NCBI GenBank assembly: GCA_000827265.1
Contig: KN834865.1
Span: 13,134 to 77,133, forward strand
Direction of reading: 5' to 3'
DNA: 64,000 nucleotides
Origin: Collybiopsis luxurians FD-317 M1
Taxonomy: Eukaryota; Basidiomycota; Agaricomycetes; Agaricales; Omphalotaceae
The position numbers and the translations under genes are program-made. Below the pieces are notes generated by a model, which searched no databases, had not been told where the DNA came from, and worked only from the letters and a program-made list of their open reading frames with translations. Positions 37,203 through 49,145 of the stretch are shown piece after piece. The stretch's first letter is position 1, and each line of letters starts with the position of its first letter.

Positions 37203-37320
37203 GGAAGGAAGGAAGGAAATGTATTACACGGCACGGTCCAAGATCTGAACGCCGGATTTCTGAGAAGGATCCCGATGCGGCAGGAGTATCATCCTCCTGA
37301 GGGCGGTCATGAGCAGTGGG
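37203..37320. repeat. Dispersed repeat, copy 1
   Basis: About 115 bp, starting with a GGAA run and GTATTACACGGCACGGTCC, are nearly identical to 49,799-49,917 in the same orientation. Both copies contain AAGATCTGAACGCCGGATTT, CCCGATGCGGCA and GGGCGGTCATG. The function is unknown. Confidence 0.7.
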
Positions 37321-37714
37321 GACGAGCTCACAACTGGCCCGCGACGCCGCTGCTGTAGATCCCCTGCCACCCATGAAAACCAAACTACTTAGATACAGGC
37401 AACTAATAAATACTGAGACTAAATACGATTTAGTACACATTCATCATTGTTGATGTTGATTTGTATTCAGCGTCGGTACTGAACAGGGACAAAGATTGGT
37501 GTTCTAGGACGGAATTGATCCGTGGCATCACAACTGACAGTCCCGGCAAGCATCTGGAGTCCTGATTTCACGCAAAATAGCAACGGTAGGTCCTGTACTG
37601 GGCATTTTGATGAAGTGTAACACTATTTCGAAGGTTTGGTGCCCAAAGCGAGGAATGAGAGACACAAACATCGAAATAAGTTTGAGTAATCAATTGATTG
37701 CAGAGCCGCATCAC

Positions 37715-37758
37715 GTTACAGATACAAATAAATAGCTGTTGAAAACTCGAAGGCTGTA
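37715..37758. repeat. Truncated MITE end abutting the intact element
   Basis: AATAGCTGTTGAAAACTCGA followed by GGCTGTA is the right end of the same family with about 23 bases deleted. Together with the left repeat of the next element it forms a hairpin with a perfect AGCTGTTGAAAACTCGA stem (37,734-37,750 against 37,785-37,802). Confidence 0.55.
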
Positions 37759-38001
37759 CAGCCGTTTGCAGAAAGTTTTGCCCGCTCGAGTTTTCAACAG
37801 CTGTTTATCTGTATTTACTCATCCTATACATTTCCAGGCCCAGGCCCACCAAATCGTACGGAACCACCATCCGACGATAGGTCCATCGCTATCTTCGGGC
37901 ATACCGGCACTTGAATTATATAGGAATCCTATCAAAATACTAAATACAAATAAACACGGGTAGAAAACTCAAGGGGGCAAAACTTTTTGCAAACGGCTGT
38001 A
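37757..38001. mobile_element. Tc1/mariner-like MITE with TA target duplication
   Basis: The element occupies 37,759-37,999 (241 bp). The ends CAGCCGTTTGCA and TGCAAACGGCTG begin terminal inverted repeats of about 60 bp that are roughly 85% identical. Both flanks are TA, the target duplication used by Tc1/mariner elements. No transposase frame fits inside, so it is non-autonomous. Confidence 0.75.
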
Positions 38002-38268
38002 CCAGTGCTATGTATGTATATGTATGAACCTATATGTGCCCTGACCATGTGCTTCGTAGTTACCTCATGGCTGACCTAGTCGCAATTCACTATATAGCAG
38101 TTCTCATCATTTTACTGGAGATTCTTCGTTTCCTTTAGGCTGATTCAAGGCCTCGCAAGGAGTTTGGGATCTGTCTAAGCGTATATAAAAGGGTAAGGAA
38201 AAAACTACAAAGTGGCTTGATCGTATGCACCTCGCCTTCGTTCGCTCCATTTACAATTTTACATCCTT

Positions 38269-39192
38269 ATGATGATGCCCATCATGAAACTTTTTCTGCT
38301 TTCCATCTCGGTTGCGAATACAATAATTTTCACTGAGGGTGAGCAATTGGTTCTGAATATCCACGATGGCTGATTTAAACTTTGTTTCGTACATCCCAAG
38401 TTATCGCAGCTCCTCAGGCAGTCTCTCTTCTAACAACAACAGCAACTCTATACAACGTCATTCCAACCCAAGCGGTTTCATTGCCCGATAATGATTCATA
38501 CACAAATCTCATTATGTTTGATCATATATCTGGGCCGACCGAGACTATTTTAGGCGTAAGCAGTGGGCCCCAAGGAAGCGAAACCACATACTCGTTTGGA
38601 GAATACATCAGCAACGACGTTATTTACACCACCACAATCACGGGGAGCCAGGGACAGGCAACTGTGGAGACAGTAGTTACACCGTACCTTGTGGGATATA
38701 CAAACTGTAAGATGTCGTGATATCCGATCTACAGCATAGGGTAAACCCATTCGATTCAAACCTTTTTTCATTATAGGGACCGTGGTTGAATCCGACGGAG
38801 GTCAATGGGTGACTTATTCGCCGTATATTTCCAGTGAACACGTTCACAACAATACTTTCACTGTCGATGGAGGTTATGCTAGCTGCAGCTTTGACTCGTC
38901 TCATCAAAAGGGCTTTTGCACAGGCGTGGACCTCGAACCGGTTGTAACCACTTTGACAGATTCCAACTCTCAGGTTGCGACTGTTACTGAGGTCAAAACT
39001 TTTTCTGAATCGTATGAGGGTTCAGTTTCTGCATTTACAACAATAACGCTTCCATCGAGGACTGGCCTGGGGTCCGGATCTTCAGCAACGGGTGGTTCCT
39101 CAAATGCTGCTATAACGAAGTATCGAACATATGGGTTTGGAGGATACATAATCATGGCAGTCGCGGTGAATATGTATACTGACTGGATATGA
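38269..39192 (+). CDS. Secreted, probably cell-surface protein
   Basis: Exons 38269-38338, 38410-38706 and 38777-39192 total 783 nt, 260 aa. Three in-frame ATGs precede MKLFLLSISVANTIIF, and the fourth Met (38,284) may be the true start of the signal peptide. The mature protein is Thr/Ser-rich with beta-strand-like alternation, one cysteine pair (SCSFDSS and GFCTG) and N-glycosylation sites (NWT, NNT). The tail has a Gly/Ser-rich stretch (GLGSGSSATGGSS) and a short hydrophobic end (YIIMAVAVNM). This could be a GPI-attachment signal or a weak membrane anchor. No domain was recognised. It resembles in style, but not clearly in sequence, the surface protein at 26,652. Confidence 0.68.
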
Positions 39193-40998
39193 AAGTACGA
39201 GTGGGTAACTTGCTAATGAGTTTGAACGACCCTTAGACGAATGCGCTATGCTACGGGACCGTTGTTCTAGTAAACTTCTTACAAAGATATAAAACTCTTC
39301 GTGAAACATATCTTTTCCAGATCGCAGAAAAATACCACAGGACACATTGAGTTTCAGTAGTCTTTCCAGCAGAGTCTACGTCACTCTACCAAATTTTTCA
39401 TTCAAAGACTACCTGGTATGGAAGAGAGACATAGATCTAGTGGGGTCTTGCGGGGTAATCGATCGAGCCTGAGATTAGACTTAAGGAGAACGCGTAGCCG
39501 GTTTCGCGCAGCCGGATGCTCGCAACAGAGGAGTACAAGAGGTGAAAATGTACTAGACATTGTAGATGCTCTGTCATCCCAGAGCTGAATACAACGAATG
39601 ATCTTTAGCGACCTTGTTGGGTCACTCTAAACGAGTGTAAGTCTGAGAAGACGAGAATTATATCTTTTCTTAGCTACTTGAGTAAGTATAATCTAGTCCA
39701 AATCTTTGTACGAGTCCACTTCTGCGACAACGTGACCATCATACCCCCCTCACCCCCCTTCCTTCTTCTCCTCGAACCTTTCACTACAAATATATGATAC
39801 GTACACAAAAGTGAAAATTTGCTTTGGATTTGAATCGAAGGAATTGGTACCATAAGCGAAACGCAGCAAGAATAAGTGGGTTTAAAACGACGTTACTCGT
39901 GGAGTCCAGGGTCGGTCGCTAATGGCGATGTATGTCAAACATTAATGTTTCGAGGGAATCAGTACCACTACGGTGGGCCGATCTTTACACCTTATCATCG
40001 TCGCAAAGGACGATAGAGGAGTGCTAGCCTGAATCGCTGTCCTTCCGGCTTCCCTGTGGAAGATCGGGATCCAGTTATCTAAAGTTCGGGAGAAGATACT
40101 ACCCCAGCTTCCTTGGGCACGTCAAATGATAAAATCGTTTTGATGGCAAAGTTCCGGCTGACCCGACTGCCAAGAGTTTGAAGATACGATTCGAACGATG
40201 AGCCGCAAGATTAAGGTCGAGATACGAACATTTGAAAGCCACCTCATAACTTTCATCCGCACGATCGGGTATGATTCATAAAAGAGCATTGTTCCTTCAT
40301 AGGTTGTTCGCTAGTATTTAGATTGAGGACCAAGGTTGTCCTTCTTCTGATGTTCATTCCACTCAGGCTGCATTCAGAATAACTCTCACTTCCAGCGTCA
40401 GGGAAATCTCTATGCGTCATTAGACGGTGAAAAGAACGTAAGGATCGGAAATGCTGACATCCAGAAGCTCACAGGAAGGACTGCCAAGACAGTAAGAATG
40501 AGTTTGAGATGATCTTAGTCGGTCCTAGCATTGAATACTGGTAATAATTAATAAAGAGTCATCGCTGACGTGCGAATGTTTTTCTCATATTGCTGTGCAC
40601 AATTTCTTTGGTAGTCAGGAGGATTGCCCACGCTGAGCACGTACTACTCCGAGTGGCAATTTCCACTTGAAAACAGCCAGAATCGAAAAGAACTACCACT
40701 TGGAGATGCTTTCGGTTCCAAGAACTCCAAGCTTCTGATGCTGTGAGGAGCTAAGTGGGGTAACGTCCAACCTCAGGAATTCCTAATTTAAGGCGAGCTG
40801 ATTTTTTGATTGGCCGTCGGTCGCAATCACTGATTAAATTGTCATTGTACAGCTTTTGATGCGCACGTCGACATAAATTTGGCAAATGCTTGCAAATCTC
40901 GAAACGAACTCCCCTCCCCTCTCCTGTGCTATCATTATCGTTCGTCCTTTCCGAGACAGCTCTCAAGGACATCTATTTACTCACCTCTGCACTCCTAG
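39193..40998. other. Intergenic, 1.8 kb, nothing recognised
   Basis: A C-rich stretch (about 39,745-39,762) is the only simple-sequence feature. It must contain the promoter of the TPR-CHAT gene. Confidence 0.5.
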
Positions 40999-43900
40999 AT
41001 GTCAAATTCATTGGACGAGAATCCGGCAACCATGCCGCCCTCCCTCAGATTGGCTTTGCAGCTCTCGATGCTACCATCTGAGAAGTTTGACGAGGTCCTG
41101 GCCAATCTAGCAACTCTGCCTTTCGACATCTGGGATGACGATGCTGCTGCTGCTGCGGATCCATCACTTATAGCGCGTGATATGAACGCCAGGCTTGCTA
41201 GAATGAGTCCTTTTGACAAATCTCAGACCGCTCTTCTCTGTGTGCAGGACTTTCAGCAAACCGGGAATGTAAATACTCTCGATCAAGGAATAGGATTGAT
41301 GAGGAATGCAATCCAAGGGTGCGGGATACGGTTATGATTACGCAACAAATCTTCTGACTACATCTAATACCTGTAGATACACGGAAACTGGGGATGTGAA
41401 GGGCAAGTTCGATTCGCTCTGTCGATTAACTTCCTTTCTTTCTACCCGTTTCCGACGCACAAGTGATTTTACCTTTCTCAATGCTGCGATCGACTCCATG
41501 CGGGAGGCTTTGGAGCTTGACCAAGAGAGTGATGCCACCCCCGAACTGTTCTATACTCTTGGCCAGTTGCTTTTGGATCGATTCAGACATTCAGGGGAGC
41601 GGGATGACCTTAGTGGGTCGCTAGACAGTTTTCTCCAAGGTTTCTCGATTCTTCCAGCGGAAGACAGAAATGTGTCACTCTTTATTCAGAATATTGCCGT
41701 TTGCATTAGAATGGCAACCGAACGTCCACAACTTAGGGAAGTATTCTTGACATTTAAAGATAATATCTTCCTTGGCAATCAATCTTCATTGGCCCCTACA
41801 CGCCGTGCGCATATTCTTCATTATATTGGCAGCAATCTACTTGGTCGTTTCCAAAGTCTGGGGAGAATGGAGGATCTTGAAAACGCTATGGCTTTTCTCC
41901 AGCGTTCCACTGAGCTTGAGACAGGCGATCCAGGGGCGATAACAGTACTTGGGGTGTCTCGGCTTATTCACTTTGAACAAACAGGCAATGAGGAAGATTT
42001 GTTGGCTGCTGTTGCTCTCCAAAAAAGGGCTCTCCAGATGATAGACCAGGAGGATGAGCGCACTCCAGGTGTCCTGAACAACCTGGGAAATGCGCTCCAC
42101 TTGTTGTTCGAGCTTTCAGGGGATGTTGCTAATCTGGACGAGGCGGTGAATGTTCACTCTCGTGCACTATATCATCTAAAGGTATGGGCTCTGCATTCTG
42201 TTCTGTTCACCTTGAGTTGACGAGTGGACTTAGCTCAAAGAGGATGAAAAGTATACGCACCACTATTCCCTTGCCAAATCTTATCAACGCCGTTTCGAGC
42301 ATTTAGAGGATCTCGGAGATCTCGACCTTGCAATTAATAGCATGGAGAATGCCCTCCGTACGATGCCAGACGATGACCCTTTGGAGGCCAGAATGCTTTC
42401 CAGCTGTGGCGGAGCGTATTACCAATTATATTCTGTCACGCACGAACAATCAAGAATCGAACATTCAGTTAAGCTGCAGCGCAAGGCGGTTTTTCTGACA
42501 CCCACTGAGCATCCTGCGCGAGCGTTGCGTCTTGTGAACTTTGCTCAGGCTTTGATTGAACTTTCCCACCCAGATGCAAATCTAGAAGTGATCGATGAAG
42601 CGGTACGCCATCTAGAGGAAGCACTTTCTTTAATGGGCAATAGCAGAGTAGATACTGAAGCCATAGCCTCATTTAGCCTTTCTCGTGCTCTGAGGCGCAG
42701 TTATGAGATAAAGAAAGCTATGAAGGACTTGTATCAAAGGTACGGGAATTTCCTATCCTGGTTTCAAAGCTTTGGCAATTTCTTAGGTTTACACAGGAAT
42801 GATCATTTTAATGACCTCAATAAAGCTATCGACGCTGGATACCAAGCGGTTCGAACATTGCGAAATACACTGCAGGTAGCAGAAATTTGCGAAGCTCTTG
42901 CCAGCTCCCTACTTTTGCGATATCGGGATGCTGAAAACCCACTAGATTCTGACAGAAGTGATGCGATGGAGCTATTCCAAAAGGGATCTTTGTCCCCTTC
43001 CAAACCTCCTGTGAATCAGTTTCTCTGCGCGTTGAGGTGGGGATATCTATGTATTGAATGTGATGGTATCCCAGCGGGAGTGGAGGCATTCAAAAAAGTG
43101 TTCAAGATGATCCCTCGCGTTATATGGATTGGAAATCACCTCCACCGTCGCTATACTGATGCCAAATTGATCTGGATCTTTCTAGGTGATGCCGTGGCAC
43201 TTGCGATCAAAGCGAGCAATCTGAGACTAGCTTTGGAATGGGCTGAAGAGGGTCGTTGCATTGTATGGCGTCAAATACTTCAACTCCGTCAGGATCCTTC
43301 AGAGGGTCCGCTAGGGAAAGAAATCAAATTGGTGACCGATAAGCTGCAGCATATGGGAGTGGATTCACATCGGCCTTCACCCAACATTACTCTCGCATCA
43401 CAACTAATAGCGGCTGCTAGTCTTGCAATAAGTAGAGATTCTCCGATTCCTGGGATGTCCCCGGAGGAATTCTCTCAGCGGATGGCAGCATTTGCACTTG
43501 CTGCCTCTGACATGCAGAAGCAGGAACAGCGGAGACTAGCAGAGCAATATGAAAGTCTAGTCTCCCAAGCACAATCGATTTCCCAGTTTCCGAACGAGAC
43601 CTTCCATCCAAAAACCTTTGCCGATTTCCTCCCTGTCACTCAAAGTGGACCTGTCATCTTCATCAATATTTGTGCTGAACGATGTGATGCGATAGCCCTT
43701 GTCCCTTGGCAGCAAGAGCCGCTACTCATTCCTCTGGAGAATTTTTCTCAAGAACAGGCGGAACAGATGCTGTCCACCTTCATCACTGATCTGGAAGCCA
43801 AAGGAGTTCGGACAAAATCCCGTGGACGCTCCACTTCTAGTGTCACTGGACGCATCCGGGCTCTTCTTGGTACTTTGTGGACGGATGTTGTTTATCCTGT

Positions 43901-44776
43901 GTTGAAGGTTTTAGGACCAAGGGTGTGTATATCCGAATCTGTGATTAGTATACTGGTTGACTCTAGTGACCTTTTTTGAAGTTACAACAATTCGAAGATG
44001 GCAGGCTACCGCACATTACGTGGTGTCCCAGTGGGCCATTAACTTTCTTGCCCCTGCATGCTGCAGGAGTGTACAAGACTAACGGAGGTGATAAAATCTT
44101 TGATCATGCTGTTTCTTCTTATACTCCAAATTTCGCCGCTCTCATTGCCGCTCAGAAACACAGTGCTGCTCAGTCTGCAGTTTCTCCTCGGCTTCTGGCT
44201 GTATCTCAGCCTAACACCCCCAATGCAGAAGAACTTCCATCTACAATAGCAGAAGTGGAAGCTTTACAGAAGATGTATCCGGACTTGACTTGGCTTAATG
44301 ACTCTGATGGGACCAAGGATGCTGTAATGGAGGGAATTCGGGAACACCACTGGGTGCACTTTGCTTGTCATGCGGTGCTAGACCTGGATAATCCCCTTCA
44401 AAGTGCCTTTTTACTGCAGGGCAAAAGCCTAGAGCTTGCAGACCTTATGACGCAGTCATTTGACCATACTCAGCTTGCTTATCTATCGGCCTGTAGAACT
44501 GCGGCGGGTCATGAGCAGCTGTCAGAGGAGGCTGTACATTTGGTTGCTGGAATGCTTATGGCTGGCTTTCAGAATGTCATTGGTACACTTTGGGCCATCG
44601 ATGACGATGATGCAAACTTTGTAGCGCAGCATTTCTATCAGTACCTGCAGCAGAATGGACATGGGAACAGCTCTCACTCGTCATATGCTCTGCATCATGC
44701 TGTTGGCCAGCTGAGATCATCCATTGGAGAGAAATACTTTCTTCGCTGGATACCGTTTATTCATTTTGGTGTATAA
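40999..44776 (+). CDS. TPR-CHAT protein (caspase-like protease)
   Basis: Four exons: 40999-41318, 41377-42181, 42234-43922, 43982-44776. The total is 3609 nt, 1202 aa. Residues from about 60 to 750 form many TPR-like helical repeats, with recurring patterns such as LDQGIGLM, LENAMAFLQRSTEL and LDEAVNVHSRAL. The C-terminal third is a CHAT domain, starting near the GPVIFINICAERCDAI block. It contains WCPSGPLTFLPLHAAG, the catalytic-type His1068 in HFACHA and Cys1109 in YLSACRTAAG, and finishes with GTLWAIDDDDA. Both residues of the His-Cys dyad of clan CD peptidases are present, so it should be an active cysteine protease. CHAT proteins are related to caspases and separases. In bacteria TPR-CHAT enzymes cleave gasdermins or act in CRISPR immunity. 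In agaricomycetes they are numerous and uncharacterised. I saw no gasdermin-like gene beside it. Confidence 0.88.
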
Positions 44777-45584
44777 CTGTTAACTTCCGATGATGGCCAA
44801 TCTTGAACTCAAAGTTTTTTCGAAATCTTTTGTTGCAATTTGTAACTCATCCTCTCATACAGTCGAAACTGTAATAAATAGATATTGGATATCAAGCTCG
44901 CAGAGAAATACAACTGTAAACCGGACTGTTCAGTTATGTTTCTAAAGTAAAACCAATCAGTACATCGCGAGGCAGGAACCCTAAGTAAATAACCCTCGGA
45001 CAGACAAGGGGTAAACTGCTGAGGGAAAAGCGGGAATGTTGCATAGTATACAGTCCGTAGGCAATGTTTACTGTAATATCGCCTGAGCGCCCACGAACTA
45101 AAGGAAAAACGAAAGGATTACGCAAGAGCGCAACGACCAGAATGGTAGTTCACGGAGCTAACATCTATCCTTCATTTTAAACGGCGACAATGTTCTATAG
45201 GATCAAATCTCAAGACGTCTCAAAACGCATTCAAGAGATAGGTATATGTAGACGTCCCAAATAAGAGAAAGAACGCCTGCTTTGGCCTGCCGTAAGCGAC
45301 GAGGAGCAGCGGTACCGCCTGTTTAAAGCTGGTTGTCTAAAGGTCACGATTCCTGCATTACAAGTTCGAATTAAAATCGGATTCAAGTTGACAAATGAAG
45401 CTTAAATAGGATACAAATTTCCTTCTAAACGACAATCAAGAAATTCACCGAAAAACGTCTACATGTACGTAATAGTTCGCTTAACTCTGCCTGCCCGTCT
45501 CCTTTCTCCCTCCTTCCTTTCTCCCTTCTTCCTTTCTGTCATCATCTCAGATAGAACCCGGAATACTTACAATTTTTTTGGCCC
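44777..45584. other. Intergenic between two plus-strand TPR genes
   Basis: No gene or repeat was recognised. A pyrimidine-rich tract (CTTTCTCCC repeats, about 45,500-45,535) precedes the next gene and is probably part of its promoter. Confidence 0.5.
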
Positions 45585-47748
45585 ATGTCTGCACTTGAAC
45601 GCGCCACAAAACTCAAGGAAGAAGGAAATAATCTCTTCTCACAGAAGAACTACGCGTCTGCCGCAGCGAAATACTCGGAGGCTCTTCAGGTTGGGGGGGA
45701 CAATGCAATTCTATATTCGAACAGAGCAGCATGTAGACTGAATATGAAAAGGTGCGCTCCTTTAGTCGAGAGCTGTTCCGGAGTAGCTGTCCTAATCCCC
45801 AATATAGCTATCTCGATGCTCAGTCGGATGCTCAAAAAGTGAGTGGCACTCGTTCGACCAGCTGATTTCCGAGATCAATCCTTGCATTAGGCTACGCAGA
45901 TAGACCCTGGGTTTGCCAAGGCTTATGCCAGAGTAGCAACTGCTCAAGATGTACGTTTTCCACTGGTTCCCCTGAGATCGATGGCACCGAATCTTGACCT
46001 TTTCGCTAGGCTCTGCGTATGCCCTATAAGAGCGTTGAGTCTTGGAAATCGGCTCTTAGAAATCTACCCAGGGATAATCTCACTCCTTCCCAACTAGCTC
46101 AAAAAGCCGAATACGAGAAAGGACTCGCAGCGGCTGTTGATGCTTTAGACCTTTTAAAATCATCCGGCGCCAAGCATCTTCTGATGACCGGTGCCAATGA
46201 AACGTCGGACCTTCCATGGGTCTGCGCACACAGAATTATGCCTCAGCTCATGGAACGGGGCGATTACAAAAGCTGCGTATGTTCCGATTTGGTCTTTCAT
46301 CGCATTTGGGCTACGAGATTGATTTTTGGCGTTTATATAGGCCTGGGCTTTGACGTCTGCGTACAACGAATTTACTGAAGGTGTCCGACAAATTTTCTCG
46401 GCCACAACTCAAGGTCCTTTGAGGTTTCAATCCACGACGGTAATTCATCATTCGTTCTGCGTCTATCTCTTTTTAGACATCGCTGACACCTGATAGGGCC
46501 TCTCATTCATTTCTAATGCCATCCTCACTGATCACCGAGTTTTCCATATTACCGACGGGAGATTTATTCAAAAATATAATGAACAAGGCAAGTGGGAGAC
46601 GACCTCTCTCTTCAATTATGGTCTAACTTGGGCGATAATAATAGTCATCGGCGAAGCCCAATTCTTCAGAGCTTGGACCGAAGGAGGACCTGATGTGATT
46701 AAACAAAATGTTCTTAAGCGATTGGAGGAGGAAGGATGGGGAGCGACGCGACCCGCTCTTGCTACTACCGTTAGGTATATACTCGTTTTGAATTTGGATC
46801 AGCGCTTAATACCGCTTCGTGGTTATAGATCCTGGATTATCCAAGGATTTTATCAGGGTGGCTTGTTCCAGAATGTTGTCGCAGAGATTGAGTTCATCGG
46901 ACGGGCTATCGAGCTAATCAAATGGGGTCGGGAACAGTTTGAAAACGTGCCTAAGGAGGATAGAGGTGTGATCTTTGAGGAAACCTTTCTTCGAGGGGTT
47001 CAGATGCTACATTTAGAGGCTCTTCTCAAGGTATGCGAGCATGTTAGAACCTTACTATCATGACGATGTCTTTGTAGGTCTTCCCAAGGGCAGACGATGA
47101 AACGATGGAAGCGACTCTCCTAGAGGCAGAGGATGTCATTGCCGGTGTCGATGCTGCGACCATTCCACCTCGTGAATCCGATCCCGCCTTTGTTTCGGCG
47201 TATTACTATAAGCCAAAGGGTGAAGCACTCTCGTGAGTGTCTCCTTTAATGTTGATCGACCGTTGTGCCCAAAACCTGACCATTCACGAAGAATGAAAGG
47301 AATGTATTATCGTACTCTAGGAAACCGCCTAAGGGCTCGAAAGGACCGTTCACTTCTGGAGACTATGAACAAAAATTATGCTCTTTCATCCAGGTATTAT
47401 TTGGAAGCAGCGGAGTGTTATGCCGAGGATGGCGAGAATCACGCAGGCTAGTATCTTTTCTGCATATTTTATATGATTCTAACTTCTTATTTTCCCGCAG
47501 TCTTTCTCAATGCTGGGCTCGAGATGATGGGGTACTGCAAAACTAGTCCCCGAGATCAGCTCGCCGTTATAGAGCGTCTTCGTCTTTCGATACCAAAGAT
47601 GAAATGCATCTGGGCTCAGTCGTCATTCGCAAAACAGGGAGGTGATATTCTGTTCAAGAGAGGGTTGGATGTGGAGAATGAGCTGCGTGAAGCTTTGAAG
47701 ACTGGTAAATTCCAACTCGATATTCCAGTAATGCTTCAACCTCTTTGA
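45585..47748 (+). CDS. TPR-domain protein using two GC-AG introns
   Basis: Eleven exons: 45585-45751, 45808-45838, 45891-45950, 46010-46276, 46341-46439, 46497-46587, 46645-46774, 46829-47030, 47078-47232, 47292-47446, 47501-47748. The total is 1605 nt, 534 aa. The first about 120 residues are three TPR units of the Sti1/SGT type (EEGNNLFSQKNYASAAAKYSEAL, ILYSNRAACRL, AKAYARVATAQDAL). The remainder is alpha-helical with GLSFISNAILTDHRVF, WIIQGFYQGGLFQ and FLNAGLEMMGYC blocks. I know the arrangement from fungal hypothetical proteins but cannot assign a function. The TPR part would bind a partner, perhaps a chaperone C-terminus. Introns 46,588-46,644 and 47,447-47,500 begin with GC instead of GT. 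Only these borders keep the frame open. Confidence 0.8.
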
Positions 47749-47943
47749 AACTGCCGCATTGTCTGAATACCCTGCTTGTCCTACGAATGGAGCTTGTTTA
47801 TAATACTCGTATATAGTGCCAAATGTTTGATTTTATGCCGCTGTCTCAGAGTTTAGTATACTCGGACTATGAGGGTAGTTTCCCTGAATAAACACATTGA
47901 TTCTGGAGTTGGGAAGAAAGGACATGCTGAGTCACCATAACCC

Positions 47944-48416
47944 TAGTCGAGTCTGCTTCTTTGTACTTTGTCTTCGACTTGATCTTCCTCATATCCTTTG
48001 CGGTACATAGTAACGTCGAAAACCTTATTCTCTTAGAAAACTGTTCGATTCAAGTACGGCTTATTTTTTTTACTTTATATGTCGTCCCAGAGCTAATTTT
48101 AAAGTTTTTGTCTTCCAGGGCATAGCTCAGCTTCTTATCATCTTTAGAGTCGCTGAAGGCCGGGAGTACGATGAAGCCAAACGAACAAAGGCAATATCTG
48201 AGTCCAGTGCAACATAGACACATGTTCAGCTTGGCCCTCAGCGCCGTCGAGCTACTGGGGTTGAAGCTGTCACAGGAAATCGTGTGGAAGCGGAGCTGGT
48301 CCCAATGATAGAAGATGGGATTAGCACAACGTCGATTCGAGATTTCAGTTCTGACGTGGGTGGAAAAGCTAAACCTGAAGCTAGCTATGATAGTACCAAA
48401 GTTCAAATGGTCTAAC
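47944..48416 (+). pseudogene. 3' fragment of the 7TM gene at 51,135
   Basis: Closely similar to 51,970-52,442, from GAGTCTGCTTCTTTGTACTT in the last helix exon, through the final intron (GTACGGCTT to the TTCCAG acceptor), to the stop codon TCTAA. It carries an in-frame stop (CAACATAGA where the intact gene has CAACACTGA in another register) and lacks all upstream exons. It is a truncated duplicate. Confidence 0.8.
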
Positions 48417-49145
48417 GAACTGTTCAAGTTGTTATATGATGATATGCATGTCGGTTTCTCGACCTGAGGGTTTATAGACAAGCGTTCTTTTTTTGTACGT
48501 ATAATAAATCCACAGCTTGGTATTCATCCCTCTTGTCAAGTAAAGTTGGTACTTCTTCCGGTGACAGTAACCGTATGTATCTTTAAACTAAGGTTTTCGA
48601 GGTCAACGTGATTGCACTACAAGGTTCTGTCATTGAAGCGGTAAAAAAAAGTATTAGTCCCAAAATTTACCAGAAGCATGAAGCGATGCTGAGCGTTATG
48701 AAGTCCATTCCTTGATTGTACAAAGTGTAATACGCCATGCTCGAGAAATTATAAAATGGACACGGGGATTCGGAAACGGAGGTCCGTCGGGGATACAATA
48801 TGGGCGTCGATCCCAAAACACATATGTGATATATAATACATTGGTCCATTTTGAGCTAGACACGTTTCGTCAGAGTGCATATCCGATCATGGAGACAGCG
48901 GCGCGGTGATCCTTCTGGTAAGGTTCAGTAAGAGGCGGCCTGGATCAGCTCGTATAAGGGTGCTATGTCACAGTATTTGACTCAGTAAGGGCAGGGGTTG
49001 GGGACGAGTACTGGTGGTTACATAAGTAAAAGGTCACGGAGCGCAGCGGCTGGATGTGGCGCCTTTGAAAGTTTGTCGGAATGGGGCGCAATGGAACACT
49101 GCCAAACGTAGGACTTCCACCGGTAGAGTTGCGAAGTCTAGTATA
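48417..49145. repeat. Continuation of the segmental duplication, interrupted
   Basis: Beyond the gene fragment, short blocks still match the region downstream of 52,446. Examples are GGTGACAGTAACCGTATGT at 48,561 (52,592 in the parent) and GGGCGCAATGG.ACACTGCCAAACGTAGGA at about 49,085 (about 52,890). Between them about 340 bp (48,590-48,930) have no counterpart. Confidence 0.65.

Noticed and set aside
45290..45375. Possible tRNA with an AAGTTCGAATT B-box-like string
   Set aside because: Neither strand can form an acceptor or anticodon stem around it.
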